Source: Spongospora subterranea f. sp. subterranea
Taxonomy: Eukaryota; Endomyxa: Phytomyxea; Phytomyxea; Plasmodiophorida
Direction: 5' to 3'
Length of the DNA: 45,507 nt
NCBI GenBank assembly: GCA_049724395.1
Contig: JAUGWO010000187.1
Span: forward strand, 1-45,507
Of this stretch, positions 1 through 10,512 are shown piece by piece (the stretch's first letter is position 1; each line of letters starts with the position of its first letter). A program made the position numbers and the translations under genes. A model generated the notes under the pieces. It was not told the DNA's origin. It did no database searches and was given only the letters and a program-made list of their open reading frames with translations.

Positions 1-1640
1 GTTTTCAAAACAATTTTCAACCTACAGTCTTGTTAAATATCAGATTCAAATCGTAGCGGTAATATGGATGTCATAAATGAAGCGCATTTCTGAAAATGCA
101 TTGCCATTCGCAGGGAACAAACTACACTCTTGAAATTGACGTAACAGACTGCTGCAGAGCATGCATCCGAGCAACGGTCTGGAAAAAACCAGACCAAACG
201 TTTGAAGTAACAAGTGCAGAGTTGATTTCTCCCAACACGCCCTAAGTTGAAGTGTCAATAAAAGCCCTTGCTGACTACCTTAAGAATGGAGGAAACCTTC
301 AGGCGCAGGTTCATAAATTGGAATACGCTCGCCGGTTGCTACCGATCCTTTAAGTTTTTTAGAGCTTGTACAGTCTTTTCTCGAAACCTTAAAATTCTCG
401 GCGTGCATTTTTAAGGAAAATTTGCAGGTTGATTTTGCAGAAATCATCACGTGGATAGAATCAAAGAAAGGACTGACGACTTGATAGGAGAACAGACCAG
501 AGATCACCACCAATGAACAAAAATAAGCAACTTATTGACAAATGGGCCTATTTTCGTGAGGAAGAGAAACACGCGTGTTGCTTGGTCGAGACCCGTGGAA
601 TGAAGCTTGTCGGAGTCGGACAAGCTTGTGTGATTGGGATGCATTGAGAGCATAATCGAAAATCTGCAACCTGCTCTTGAACCCAGCAAACATGAGATCA
701 CGTTCAGGGAAGGTCCAATCGAAAAGGAATCCTCAAATGAAATTGATCAAACTCGAACAGATGCACAGGATAAGATCGCCCTATTTTCATACAAAAACGC
801 ACACGCGTTCCTTGTGGGAATATCACAATACCGCAAGGGGCGGACGGTAGCCAAGCCAAGTTTCCATCAGCAGTTATTTTTCGACAAATCCATCGAAAGA
901 GGTATTGCGATCACCATTAATAATTGGTAGTTGTAGATAATTTGCAGTTACTAACTCACTTCTAATGGCTTTGAACTCAAACAGATTGATAGGGCCATTC
1001 TCCCTTCCATAATTGCGTTTCTCGATTAAGCTCTTTATCACCTCGCTATTGTTAGTCGCCTCTCGTAGTTTCTGCCTTAACGGGTTTTAGAGATTGATTG
1101 ATCCGAGCACTGAATTCCTTTAAGTTGTTCTGGTTCTTCATTCCATCTACATCGAACTTTGGCATATCTGTCAGAAGTGGCGTTGATACCGGGTTTTAAT
1201 GAATAATGAAAAAACTCGGCTTCAACAGCCTTCGGTAAATTTTGCGAAATCGTCAACTTGCGGTTACCATTTCGAACAATTCCTTCTTCACTGCCAGATC
1301 TCTTCTACCACTATCTTCGTTTCTTCGTATTGGAATTTTGTTTTTCAGGCTACGCCCAATATTGATCACCTTGTTCTACGGTTGCCGGGGAGCCGAATGG
1401 TCATTATCAATATATATCTGGGACATGTTCACGATAACGTCAACGACCGAAACAGTTACGGCAACGGCGGCCCCAGAAAGGAATAATGCCCAACGGCAAC
1501 CAACCTCAGCCCGAATTTACGGCGGCTGGAGACAACGACGTCGCTGAAGAACAAGCTGTTGGACCTACTCCCTCTGTCCAGAATTAATGTCCGGTTCCGA
1601 AGTGTTTCTTCAAACTTAAGAAAAGTTTTTTGATAAAAGT
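1..1640. other. No supported gene; scattered short open frames
   Basis: I see no gene I can support here. A plus-strand open stretch at 634-930 has no ATG. It contains the phrase AFLVGISQYRKG, which faintly recalls the first strand of a caspase-like fold, but neither the catalytic His nor Cys follows and the frame closes soon after. Two overlapping plus frames at 1199-1547 have no recognisable domain. The stretch is A/T-rich and looks intergenic or like decayed repeats. Confidence 0.4.
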
Positions 1641-1644
1641 ACCG

Positions 1645-2880
1645 TAGATACACTAACAATGTGGAAAACTTGAGGGTGAGGTCGCCTGCAAAAGATCGGG
1701 TTTTGGCGCGCTTTTGGTCATGGAGAAATTTTAGTTCGCGCGCAGTCATTTATCGAAGGCGATTTCACAGTACCGGTTTGAGATTATTATTGATCCTTTT
1801 GCGATGGAGATTGCTGCCCAACCTCGACACCGTCCTAACCTAGCAGCAGACGTTCGGGTGGGGGTGTATCAATATCTTTTGGCGCGTAGCTGATGGAGGA
1901 AACCTTCGGAGAGGGTCCATCATGGCCGCAGCAACTGAATTTTCCATTTCGTCAAAAACGGTTTCCCGGGTCGAGGGAGAGCTGCAGCCGATGTTTCGTC
2001 TCGTAAGAAAAATAGTGTCTGTCGTAAACGAAAAGAGGTCAAAGTCGCGGCAATCAATGACGTGCCCCTGCATCGCCGTATGAATATTCGATCGTTAGCA
2101 TTTGCGATTGGCGTTTCAAAGTCGACATTCATAACTGGGTCAAAGCAGGCACGATAAAAGCACATTCAAACGCGCTTAAACCATTCTTGACAGATCAAAA
2201 CAAGATTAACCGTCTGCGATATTGTTTGTCAATGATTGATAGACACTCAATAGATGAAGGAGCCCCACATTTCACAAACATGATGGACTTTATACATATT
2301 GATGAGAAATGGTTCAATTTAACAAAAGCAACCACAAGATATCTTCTTGCTGCAGATGAGGAGGAGCCCTATCGAACAGGAAAAAGTAAGCGCTGAATTA
2401 CGAAGGTGATGTTTCTTTGCGCCGTCACTCGTCCTCGATGGGATTATTCCAGAAACCAATGGTTTGACGGAAAGCTGGGCATCTGGCCGTTTGTCAAACC
2501 GGAGCCTGCAAAGCGTTCCAGTAAAAATAGACCAGCTGGAACTATGGAGACAAAGCACACGATCGTGGATAAACATGAGTATCGAAAAATGATCATTGAG
2601 AAAGTATTGCCAACGATCGAATCAAAATGGCCCCGATTCAATATTGGACACCCCGTGTTTTTTACAACAAGACAATGCCAAACCCCACATCGATCCGTTC
2701 GACGGTGAGTTCTTGGCAGCGGTTCAATAAACGTCATACGATATCCGAATGGCTATGCCAGCCACCTAACAGTCCAGACACTAACATTCTGGATCTGGGA
2801 TTTTTCAATGCGATCCAGTCCTTGCAATATCAGAATGCCACCCGAGGTATTGACGAGCTCATTGCCGCTGTCGACGTTCC
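1645..2880 (+). mobile_element. Mariner-like element, decayed copy A (DD39D-type)
   Basis: This is a plain DNA transposon of the plant/oomycete mariner-like group. It begins with a leader homologous to copy B at 15.76 kb. A transposase start ATGGAGATTGCTGCC lies near 1808. The clearest coding part is 2187-2396, with MDFIHIDEKWFNL, where the first catalytic Asp of the family sits. It continues through a CAVTRPRWDYS segment, a second-Asp region QQDNAKPHID near 2668 and a third-Asp region QPPNSPDTNILDLGFF near 2760-2803. These parts lie in different frames separated by stops, so the copy is dead. Homology to copy B stops just after GTCGACG near 2876, so the 3' end and its terminal repeat are lost. 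I could not define a clean 5' terminal inverted repeat. Confidence 0.85.
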
Positions 2881-3595
2881 GTAACGGCCATTAGAAATTG
2901 TCCAGGGACGGCCGTAATTCAAAAACACTTCGGTTCCCAATGCCATTGGCCAACCGACCAATTGTTTCAGTTGAAATTTTCAAAGCACGGAAACGAACAA
3001 TCGACAAGAGCAACAAGAATTTGCTCGCCGAAACCGTTATTTATTTACTTCTGATCCAGCGTTTCTGATTGAGTTTCTCCCAAGATTTCATTGCAAAATC
3101 ATCTAAATCAGTGAGAAAAGTTGCCCAGAGGCGATGAAAACATTTGTATAACTCTGACAAGATAGAGTTTGGTATATCGATGTCTGCGATATTTTCGCAC
3201 AGCGGATTCCACCTGCTTCGTGCCAAGATGTTGACCATTTTTCATCGAGCAAGCATCCATATACCAGCGACAGCACTTACGAGCGTGTCACCCGATTGTG
3301 GCTATTGAAACTGAGCCTAACGCCACTGGCAACATCGCTTCCAGACCATTGTATGAATAGTTGCAGTATTGTCTCTCATACCTTTCACTTATCCCCAATA
3401 CAACTCAATGTGGTTAAATTCACAGTGAAATTAGGAAAAAACTCAATCAGAAATGCTTTCACACCGTCTAAAATGTACCATCCTGGCCTCGTAGGTTTTA
3501 CGTTGTTTCCACCATCGTTCAGGTTTAAGCGGTTTGCTATTAAAACATCAGAAGCAAATGCATGGTGGTTGGCAGAATTCTTATAGATTACGGTT
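2881..3595. other. Intergenic, nothing recognised
   Basis: The open frames here (minus 3041-3238, plus 3296-3586, minus 3385-3624) overlap one another on both strands and show no motif, signal peptide or repeat. No RNA gene was recognised. Confidence 0.4.
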
Positions 3596-3975
3596 CTCGA
3601 GGTTCGACGCGATAGACCTGCCAAATTCTGCCATTGGAAGCCAGTCGTAATGGCTCAGCCAAACGGCGAAACAGTTTGAACCAAACATGGCAGGCTGAAT
3701 GTCCCTCTTTCCTACGACATTGGTCATTCCAATATGCAGTCCAACAAGTTATCCCACGTGTTGTGATAATGTTTTCGATTCCGATTAAATTAAAAATATT
3801 GAAAAAATAATAAAATTTAAGTTTGCAAGTAATTACAGTAGACCAACGCACATATCAAATGAAGAATTAAATCACAGCAGCAAAGTCGAATAGGTGAGAG
3901 AGGAGAATAGGGTATCTGAACCCTGTTGCGCCATTTCTCCAATGCATGTCCTCAAGTTGCTGGGATTATTGCAGT
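3596..3975. repeat. Duplicated block, copy 1
   Basis: This block starts at TTCGACGCGATAGACCTGCC and runs to the GTTGCTGGGATT stretch near 3965. It matches copy 2 at 5223-5862 at high identity through several shared runs, for example TGTCCCTCTTTCCTACGACA and TTACAGTAGACCAACGCAC. No frame stays open through both copies. It is probably a non-autonomous or dead repeat rather than a gene. Its right edge runs directly into the foldback at 3985. Confidence 0.75.
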
Positions 3976-3984
3976 GGCTGACCA

Positions 3985-4330
3985 ATTTATCTTCCCCAGA
4001 ATCCCGTCATTGCCAAGCGAGCAGGTTTATGTCCAGTCACCGACCCGTATTCATTTCTTGTCAGTACGAGTTCATGCTCTGTGGCATGGGCGTGTGGTCA
4101 CTGCTCGATATCGCAGATGCCGAACGGACATCCCAACAACACAACAATCGTCAGATAGCAGGTGTCGCTCCCTGACATCATAAACTGCTGAACCGATGTC
4201 CGTTCGGCATCTGTGATATCGAGCAATGACCAAACGCCCATGCCACAGAGCATGAACTCTTCCCAGATTTGGGCGTCGGCGATGGAATTAAGGGTTGATG
4301 AAAACTGACGGGAACCTGGGGAAGATAAAT
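3985..4330. repeat. Foldback with long imperfect inverted repeat
   Basis: The left arm is 3985-4132 and the right arm 4195-4330, around a 62 bp centre. The inner 63 bp (4070-4132 against 4195-4257) match with about three mismatches on the opposite strand. The outer ends match again at ATTTATCTTCCCCAG (3985-3999) and its complement at 4316-4330. The mid-arm parts are more diverged. Both strands therefore read the same short peptide, FMLCGMGVWSLLDI, which makes a coding reading unsafe. A foldback or MITE-like element is the simplest explanation. Confidence 0.8.
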
Positions 4331-4801
4331 CGTCAGAACTGAAAATGAACAGCGCGTGGCAACTCAGTGTGAATCGATAACTGCAATTTTATCTTTCCAG
4401 TTTGACCAGGCAGTAAAACCCAAAAAATTGATTAGGAAAATCATTGGGGAAATTGGGAAACAGAAATCTAAAGCTGAACTGACCGAATCAAAGTCAACAC
4501 GTCGACGAACCGATTTCGATTGCTAAACGTACACAGCAGGATCAGCACCAGCGGCGCGCGATTTCGATCAAGCCGACGCAGCCCCAACAATAAACACGCC
4601 ATCAAGGCGAAAGGTCGCCACCTGTAGGCAATCAAACCCTAAACGATAACGCCCCGAAATCCAGCCAGAACCAAATCCAAACTTGGATCTATCGGCCAGG
4701 TGAAATTCTGCCTGGGCACTGACAGAAATACAATTTGCCTTTAAAAACAGAAAGTCAACGAACGAAACAGAAAGCAATGCTCTGAGGGTGCCAAAATGAT
4801 G
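4331..4801. other. Intergenic, nothing recognised
   Basis: The only open frame (minus 4568-4816) lacks motifs and runs into the downstream direct repeat. I see no RNA gene or recognisable element. Confidence 0.35.
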
Positions 4802-4902
4802 TTGTTTTTTGGTCAAAACAATGAAAATCGGGGTTTTTTATCATTATAAAACCGATTGTATTGTTTGTTTTTGGTGAGCCACGATCCTCGAAGTGGTCTA
4901 TC
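4802..4902. repeat. Direct repeat, left copy (about 100 bp)
   Basis: The unit contains AATCGGGGTTTTTTATCATT followed by TGGTGAGCCACGATCCTCG and ends at GTGGTCTATCA. The same unit recurs at 5048-5148 in the same orientation, offset by 246 bp. An A/T-rich imperfect hairpin (AATCGG...CCGATT) lies inside this copy. The 146 bp between the copies has no gene. Confidence 0.8.
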
Positions 4903-5047
4903 ATGACCATTCATTCCTGGAGGGCTTGGAATGAATCGTTATTTTTAAACGTACCCTATGGTCTGGGTACCCAGGTATCTTTGTACTGCACCTGCATTCC
5001 ACCGATCATTAATACAGCGTTAAACGCACTGAGAGCGTCAAAATTTT

Positions 5048-5148
5048 TTTGTTTTTGGTCAAAAAATTCAAATCGGGGTTTTTTATCATTATAAAAGCGA
5101 TGGTGTTGATTGTTTTTGGTGAGCCACGATCCTCGAAGTGGTCTATCA
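5048..5148. repeat. Direct repeat, right copy (about 100 bp)
   Basis: This is the second copy of the unit at 4802-4902 with roughly 90% identity. The first copy is preceded by CTGAGGGTGCCAAAATG and this one by CTGAGAGCGTCAAAAT, so homology extends a little upstream. That suggests a tandem duplication of a slightly larger unit rather than terminal repeats of one element. Confidence 0.8.
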
Positions 5149-5222
5149 ACACGTTCATAAAAAAATATATAATATCCTTGTGCTGGACCCAGATCAAATA
5201 GAACACTACGAGCTACTTTTAT

Positions 5223-5862
5223 CGAGATTCGACGCGTTAGACCTGCTAAATTCTGCCATTGGAAGCCAGTCGTAAAGGCTCAGCCAAACGGCGACACACT
5301 TGGGTAGCGCCTCAATACGTTCAATTCTGTCTCCGCTTTTGGCGACAATGTATTCCGGTAGTCGGAATCCATTTGACAGCAGCGTCAATTGTTGAATTGA
5401 CAAGGAAATCGTAAAAGGAAATGTTATCGTCTAGACCCACTTTTAACCTTTCCGAGGCCGGATAGGAAGATTGAAGGTCGTTCTTGAACGAAAACCATTT
5501 GTTTCGGACTAATTAACCGCCATTATTTGGTCTCATAAACAGATTGGACCAAACATGGTTGGTTGAATGTCCCTCTTTCCTACGACATTGGTTACAATAT
5601 GCAGTTCAGCACGTTGCTCAGCATGCTGTGAGGATTTTTTCGTTTTCGATTATTACAGTAGACCAACGCACGTATCAAATGCAGAATTAATCACAGTAGC
5701 AAACTCGAATAGGTGGGAGAGGAGAATCGGGCATCTGAACACTGCTCTTCGTTCGCCTTATACCGGGATTGACTCTGAACTCATCTTTGAAGCTACCCTG
5801 TTGCGCCATCCATATTCCATTCCTCCAATGCGTGTCCTCAACTTGTTGGGATTGTTGCTTGT
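5223..5862. repeat. Duplicated block, copy 2, with internal insertions
   Basis: This is the second copy of the block at 3596-3975. Matching segments are 5223-5297 and 5541-5862. Between them lies about 240 bp absent from copy 1, and a further segment of about 60 bp near 5734-5792 is also extra. The plus frame at 5567-6019 (150 codons, TTG start) reads across repeat sequence and has no matching frame in copy 1, so I do not call it a gene. Confidence 0.7.
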
Positions 5863-6043
5863 GGCGACCAGACCGACTCGATCTGTGACAACCGAATCTA
5901 AGCATGGTTGGGGCGAACCGCTTGGCACAGGTCAGGCCAATGCCGCCACAAGAATCGCCTCCTCGACTTTTTCGGTATGGATGGCGGAATGTCGCTTTAA
6001 AGAGTTGAATACATTCTGAGATCATTGGTCCTTGCAGGACACC

Positions 6044-6548
6044 ATGTCGCTGTCGCAGGAGTGGGCAATGCTCCTTGACGAGACCAAAAATTTGCCCTTT
6101 CCAGTATTCGAATATTCGATTATTGAGTCACATTGGCTGCAAGGCAATCCCTTGTTGACGCTTGATTCTTCCAATATCAATCGTGTCGACCAGTTTGGTG
6201 AAAGTTCTTGGATGAATGTAGCCGTTCAGTTCATCTTCAAAATGGAGATTCGGCTTGTTAAATGACTTTTTTTAGAAATGGAACTCGAGCCCGGGTTCGA
6301 AAATTGACGGGTCCCATATCAAATTCGAATCTCAACAGTTGAGCCAAAAGGGGGAGAACCTCGATTGTCTTATCGATTCGAATCGAATTCCTATTGATTC
6401 GCAAATTTTGCCGTCAAAAGACTTTCTCGAGAATCTTATTCCCGCTAACAACAACGCCCACCAGTTTGGTGACAGTTCTTCAAAAAACTTAGCCGTTCAG
6501 TTGATGTCCAAAGTGTTTCGGTTTGCTGAGTGCGTTTTAGGATTGTAA
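6044..6548 (+). other. Short coding-like stretch with an internal duplicated motif
   Basis: Two plus-strand frames (6044-6265 from an ATG, and 6339-6548) each carry the same motif: DQFGESSWMNVAVQF in the first and HQFGDSSSKNLAVQL in the second. The DNA copies lie 272 bp apart. The spacing D/H-x-x-G-x-S-S resembles a very diverged ankyrin repeat (Asp-x-x-Gly-x-Thr-Pro), but the Ala is displaced by one residue and the TPLH core is absent. The two frames are not joined by an obvious intron. It could be the 5' exons of the Cys/Trp gene at 7000 or an unrelated decayed gene. Confidence 0.35.
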
Positions 6549-6785
6549 CCCGAGGACGAGTTCACAACGTGATGCATCCCGTAATAGTATTGATGCTTTG
6601 TCAACAGTCAATTGAAACTGTAGATGGCAAAACTGTCGATTGCCTCATCGAAAATACGGTGAATTCGACAGAGCAGCCTGCTGACGTCCACGAGAATTTC
6701 GTGCCAGTAAGCGATTGCCAAGAATTGTGATTACCAATATCTGCTTATGGCGTATTAGGATGGATTTCCGGAGCACTCTCAAATA

Positions 6786-6971
6786 ATGTTTTATTTTGAA
6801 AATGCGTTGGAGTTGAGAAAGTTCTTTCGGACCCTAAACTGGGACCTGGATGAAGTCAAAGATTATGAGAGCCTCTGTGTGTTTCTGGTCAGAATTCTGG
6901 TTCCTCGTTCTGTCTGGGATCCGATGATCACAAACGGTATCGTCTGCTTAGGGCAAGGAGACGAATCGTGA
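6786..6971 (+). CDS. Hypothetical 61-residue ORF with the Pro-x-x-x-Trp signature
   Basis: This short ATG-started frame ends in LVPRSVWDPMI. That is close to the C-terminal signature of the membrane-helical family at 12.9 kb (VPRDVWDRILKL) and of the pair at 32-35 kb (LPRKLWGRYLIL, LPLTVWNKYIRL). The helix before it (DEVKDYESLCVFLVRI) has matching hydrophobic spacing. It has no membrane segment of its own. It may be a remnant of a family member or an exon of the next gene. The match rests on about a dozen residues. Confidence 0.35.
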   Translation: MFYFENALELRKFFRTLNWDLDEVKDYESLCVFLVRILVPRSVWDPMITNGIVCLGQGDES

Positions 6972-6999
6972 ACAGATCGAGTTTCACAACAGTGTCGCC

Positions 7000-8128
7000 A
7001 TGACAAGACACATGATGGCCCTACGGTTGCGCGGAATGTCGGAGCGGGATACCGTTCAGGTCAATCAAAAGAACGTCGATGTTCCTCATTTTAGGCTAAT
7101 TGGCATGGCAACCTGCACCCTGCAAAAACTGATCCTAATTTCGAATATTGTTTTGAAACTGGTCTCTTGCAGAAGATCGCTCCGCGGTATACGTAGTCAG
7201 GTGATTTATAGTCTCAAGGACACCTGTATCCCCGTCCTTAAATGTCTTGTGAACTGTTGTGGCAAAGACATCGACCTGTTCCAGACACGTTGGGGCTCAT
7301 GTTTCAGGCACTATTGTTTTGGAGACAGATGGTGCCCCGGTCCTGGACCAAATCATAACACCTGCGGTTCACAGTTGACGAAAATCGTCAAAGCCCCTGA
7401 GTACAGGTTTTCATTCGATTTTATTTAAAGAAAAACTGATGGAAATTTGTGCTTTCAGAGACACCTACTCCGGTTTATTGGATCTCAAATCTCTTATTGA
7501 TGCTGTTTTAAAGTCAAAATCCTCAGAAGACAAACTTTATCTGTGTCGGAAATTCAACGAGATATACAGATCAAGTGGCCCCGAGAGTCAAAAGCGTCAC
7601 CGATCATATCATGCTCGGACTACGAAACCCATCTGGGGGTGCTTTGTTCATCACTGTGGCCAAAATATAGATGAATGGATTCGAAGATGGGGCACTAAAT
7701 TCTCGCATGCTCAATTCAGCATGCGGAAATGCCAGGGCTTGATTTCCTTTGATTGCGGAAAGGACGACCCACCATTTGATATTGATGCAAGACATTCCCT
7801 GAGCGGTAAATCAACCCGAGACCTCCTCCCAGAGTTTTCCGAAATTCTCCAACAGTATGATCAGTTCATGATCGAGAAGACAGAATCAATGAGAATGCCT
7901 CAGCCGGCTTTGACCACGTTGATCAGTCAATGCATTCGTCCTATCAACGATTGTTTGAGCCGCCATTGCGCTGGAAGTGTTGAGGAATTTGTTCACAGAT
8001 GGGGAGAATCAATATCCTACACCAAGTTCAATCGCGATTGCTGTCCTGGACCAGTCAGAAAGGACGATCATATCTGTCAATATTATTCTCGTCATTCTCA
8101 AGATGAAAAAATTGTTGCCCTCCAATAA
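7000..8128 (+). CDS. Novel Cys/Trp triple-repeat protein (two exons)
   Basis: Function unknown. Exon 1 is 7000-7406 and exon 2 is 7459-8128, joined across a 52 bp GT-AG intron. The codon split at the junction keeps the frame exactly, giving about 358 residues. Three units share a core with invariant RWG: residues about 76-115 (NCCGKDIDLFQTRWGSCF), 193-230 (HHCGQNIDEWIRRWGTKF) and 294-336 (RHCAGSVEEFVHRWGESI). Each ends about ten residues later at a Cys, with CPGP in units 1 and 3 and CQGL in unit 2. A helical linker of 60-80 residues separates units. The conserved paired cysteines suggest disulphides or metal binding. A hydrophobic stretch at about residues 33-57 could be a membrane or signal anchor. 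The ATG is the first available, but upstream exons are possible. A poly(A) signal follows at 8151. Confidence 0.75.
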
Positions 8129-8150
8129 CTCAACAAACAAGATGAAATCA

Positions 8151-8156
8151 AATAAA
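8151..8156 (+). promoter_or_regulatory. Poly(A) signal AATAAA after the Cys/Trp repeat gene
   Basis: The canonical AATAAA lies 23 bases past the stop codon of the upstream gene. That supports 8126-8128 as a true gene end. Confidence 0.55.
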
Positions 8157-8310
8157 CCTGATGGACTTAAGGGTAGTTTCACAAGTGTTATATTCTCTTG
8201 TATTCATATCAACTTTTTTCTGTAGAATTCCGTCATTTTTCCATATAAAATCCGTTGAATTCTGGCCAACATTGGCCGAGATACATATGTGGATTCAGCA
8301 CCTCCCTCCG

Positions 8311-8646
8311 TTATGAACTAGGCAGGCAATTCACGCTGGATTGATGTCGATTGATTTTGTTGTTGAGTCTAATGAGGGTGGTGGAGTCGGCTACCATAAA
8401 ATATGATGGTGGTGGACGGGATGACAATAGATTCCACCGCAAATAGAGAACAACCGACTCGTCTGGGGGTTGGAAATCGTGCACCTGGATAAGCGTAAAA
8501 TGTTTGACACAAACCCAATTACTGAATAAACGGGAAAACGCATCACGATAAATCGACTTGTCGATATGTGATAGAACCGAATCCTGAACAAAGCGAGACG
8601 AAGAGGATGTTTTATTTGATGCAAGAACAGTAAAAAAAGGAGACAA
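8311..8646 (-). CDS. Possible NTF2-like (SnoaL/DUF2358-type) exon
   Basis: This minus-strand open frame of 111 codons reads like the C-terminal two thirds of a small cone-fold protein. Near the start is VLSHIDKSIYRDAF, then VVLYLRWNLL, then a closing TTLIRLNNKINRHQ. DUF2358/NTF2-like proteins show a similar order: Asp-x-x-x-Tyr-x-x-(Asp/Val), a beta strand with x-x-Arg-Trp, and a final Gly/Asn-Lys-Ile-x-x-His. The frame has no strong ATG. A plausible splice acceptor (TTTGTTCAG) lies near 8590, so it is probably a last exon with its 5' part upstream toward 8.8 kb. The match is by pattern only. Confidence 0.35.
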   Translation of the reverse strand: MSPFFTVLASNKTSSSSRFVQDSVLSHIDKSIYRDAFSRLFSNWVCVKHFTLIQVHDFQPPDESVVLYLRWNLLSSRPPPSYFMVADSTTLIRLNNKINRHQSSVNCLPSS

Positions 8647-8839
8647 CCTCTTAAAAAATCCCAGAGGAGAAAACCTTTATAAACAATCAAGTGGTGTTCA
8701 TGAAGGCGACATGTCCTGCAGCAATGGTGTTCCATAAGGAATTTCCCCTGTGTCCCAATGGGTTTCGGGGTGAGTCGGGTCATTCCAACCTCACACCATT
8801 GTTCGGGATCAGACTGTTGACCAACGTATAGCGAAGGTC

Positions 8840-10510
8840 CTTATCACAAACATGGGAGTTTGTGCCCGGATGACCAGCCATCGTCATCTGGCCCTAGAGT
8901 AGATATGGGTACTACAGACCTAACACAAATGTGTTGAACGCAATCACAAATCAAACAAACAAATAGAGCCGAGTTGTCGGAATAATCATAATGGGTTATG
9001 AAATACGGTATGTAAGATGTTATATATCCAGCCAATAATCACAATCGAAGGGAATGTATCGCATTCCACGAGTGGCGATTTACAAAATTCTGCGCTTAAT
9101 TGGTCAATGCTCGAAAAGAGGCTTTCCCTTTTATCGTGGCAGGATATAACTTTGCATATTTTTGTTGTTTAGTGGCGACGTTGTCCATGCTGTCACTGAC
9201 CATAGAAATATGAAATTCCTTCTCGATCCACTCTGAGTACGGCCCGATATATGTTGTCGACAATGTGGCTCGATGGCGTCTACAGCCATGACCCGAAGGT
9301 CTTAGGTATATAATGACCCGACAATGATGGCCTTGTTGGCAACCGGTAATCGGAGTATAGCAGATTGTATGATGAACAGTAAGTTAGGTACGTTAGGGAT
9401 CGTCTTCTCATCTGATACGCCCTATCGATTCGAACATCACCACAACTTTGTCTCGATATGTCCTGCACTCTGATTATCTTGGAATATAACCACAGGTTTT
9501 ACAGGTTTTCTGAATAATTAATTATCTCATATAAGTTTTCCATCCTTAAAGGTCCCTTTGCCGCATCACAACAGAGCCATATATTCTGACTCAAGTGGTT
9601 GATAGCGACACAGATGTCTGCTTGGTTGATCGGCACGATATGATGTCTCGTCCGAACATCCGATCATTAACGTCGTCATCGAAGCTGCTGTCGGCAGATC
9701 AGGCCTGCCGAACATTAACCCGTAATTAGTCGTTCCCTTCAGGTCCTTAAATATCGTTGGGCATTCCTCCAGAGTTGTGCTGTTGGTTTCGACACGGATC
9801 GGCTCAGTTGGTTAACAATGTAGGCTATAATTATCTGGTCGTGTCGCGTTCGCAATGAACATGAGTGCTTCCAGAGCTTCTCTAATTGGATAGGTGTTCG
9901 GCACGATGTCGTCTGTAATATCACAACCTGTCGCTGGTGATTTCTGGTTTGCAGTTTACTTGCTTGAGGCGGTCCAGGAGGTGTAAGATGTATGTACGTT
10001 GAGTTATGATTGAGTCGGGCTCTTGGTGTAGGATCTCGATTACCTAAGAGCGTTTTACACTTCCGAGGAATTTCATTCTGTACGTTGAATACAAGGCTCG
10101 TAAGAGGACTGTTGTTAATGACCGTCCTTCAATGTCTTAAACAGGGTTGTTTGTCATGCACGGCCTGCTTGTTTAAGTCCATTGGGCTTTGTTCAATGAC
10201 TCTTGCTAAATCATGTAAATGGGATCCAGCAGTTGTGCGATTAATACGAGTCCCTGTGGGATAATGGGCATTTGCGGGTCGATGCAAGGATCACGATGAA
10301 TCCCATAGATGTGTAAGTTAAGACGGATGAGAATGTGTCTGTATAATCAAGACCATACCGTTGGGGTAAAGCCCCTGGGCAACGAATCTCGTCTGAAATG
10401 TGAGATGACCATTGCCCATCAATTTTCCTCGTATTGGCTTGTGGCATTCGGGGAATAGAGTCTACTACTAGTGTCCATGTACTATTGTATGAGTGTGTCA
10501 TCATCTGCTC
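8840..10510 (-). mobile_element. Ty1/copia retrotransposon fossil (reverse transcriptase and RNase H region)
   Basis: On the minus strand the copia polyprotein order is recognisable: an early reverse-transcriptase stretch (QRYGLDYTDTFSSVL near 10.35 kb), the YIVNQLSRSVSKPT motif near 9.83 kb, and RNase H-like sequence ending in LESEYMALL near 9.57 kb. The element is clearly broken, with several breaks, and looks old. I see no flanking long terminal repeats, gag or integrase, so this is an internal remnant. Confidence 0.8.
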
Positions 10511-10512
10511 TT

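Noticed and set aside
634-930. Metacaspase fragment
   Set aside because: Only a short AFLVGISQY-like phrase is present; no catalytic His or Cys region and no ATG.
4820-4860. Intrinsic terminator-like hairpin with T-run
   Set aside because: Such terminators belong to bacteria; here the structure is part of a repeated unit in a eukaryotic genome.
5567-6019. 150-codon plus ORF
   Set aside because: It lies across duplicated block copy 2 and its insertions; the matching region of copy 1 is not open in this frame.
6280-6320. tRNA-like T-arm (GGGTTCGAAA)
   Set aside because: The stem does not pair after the loop and no D-arm or anticodon arm fits upstream.
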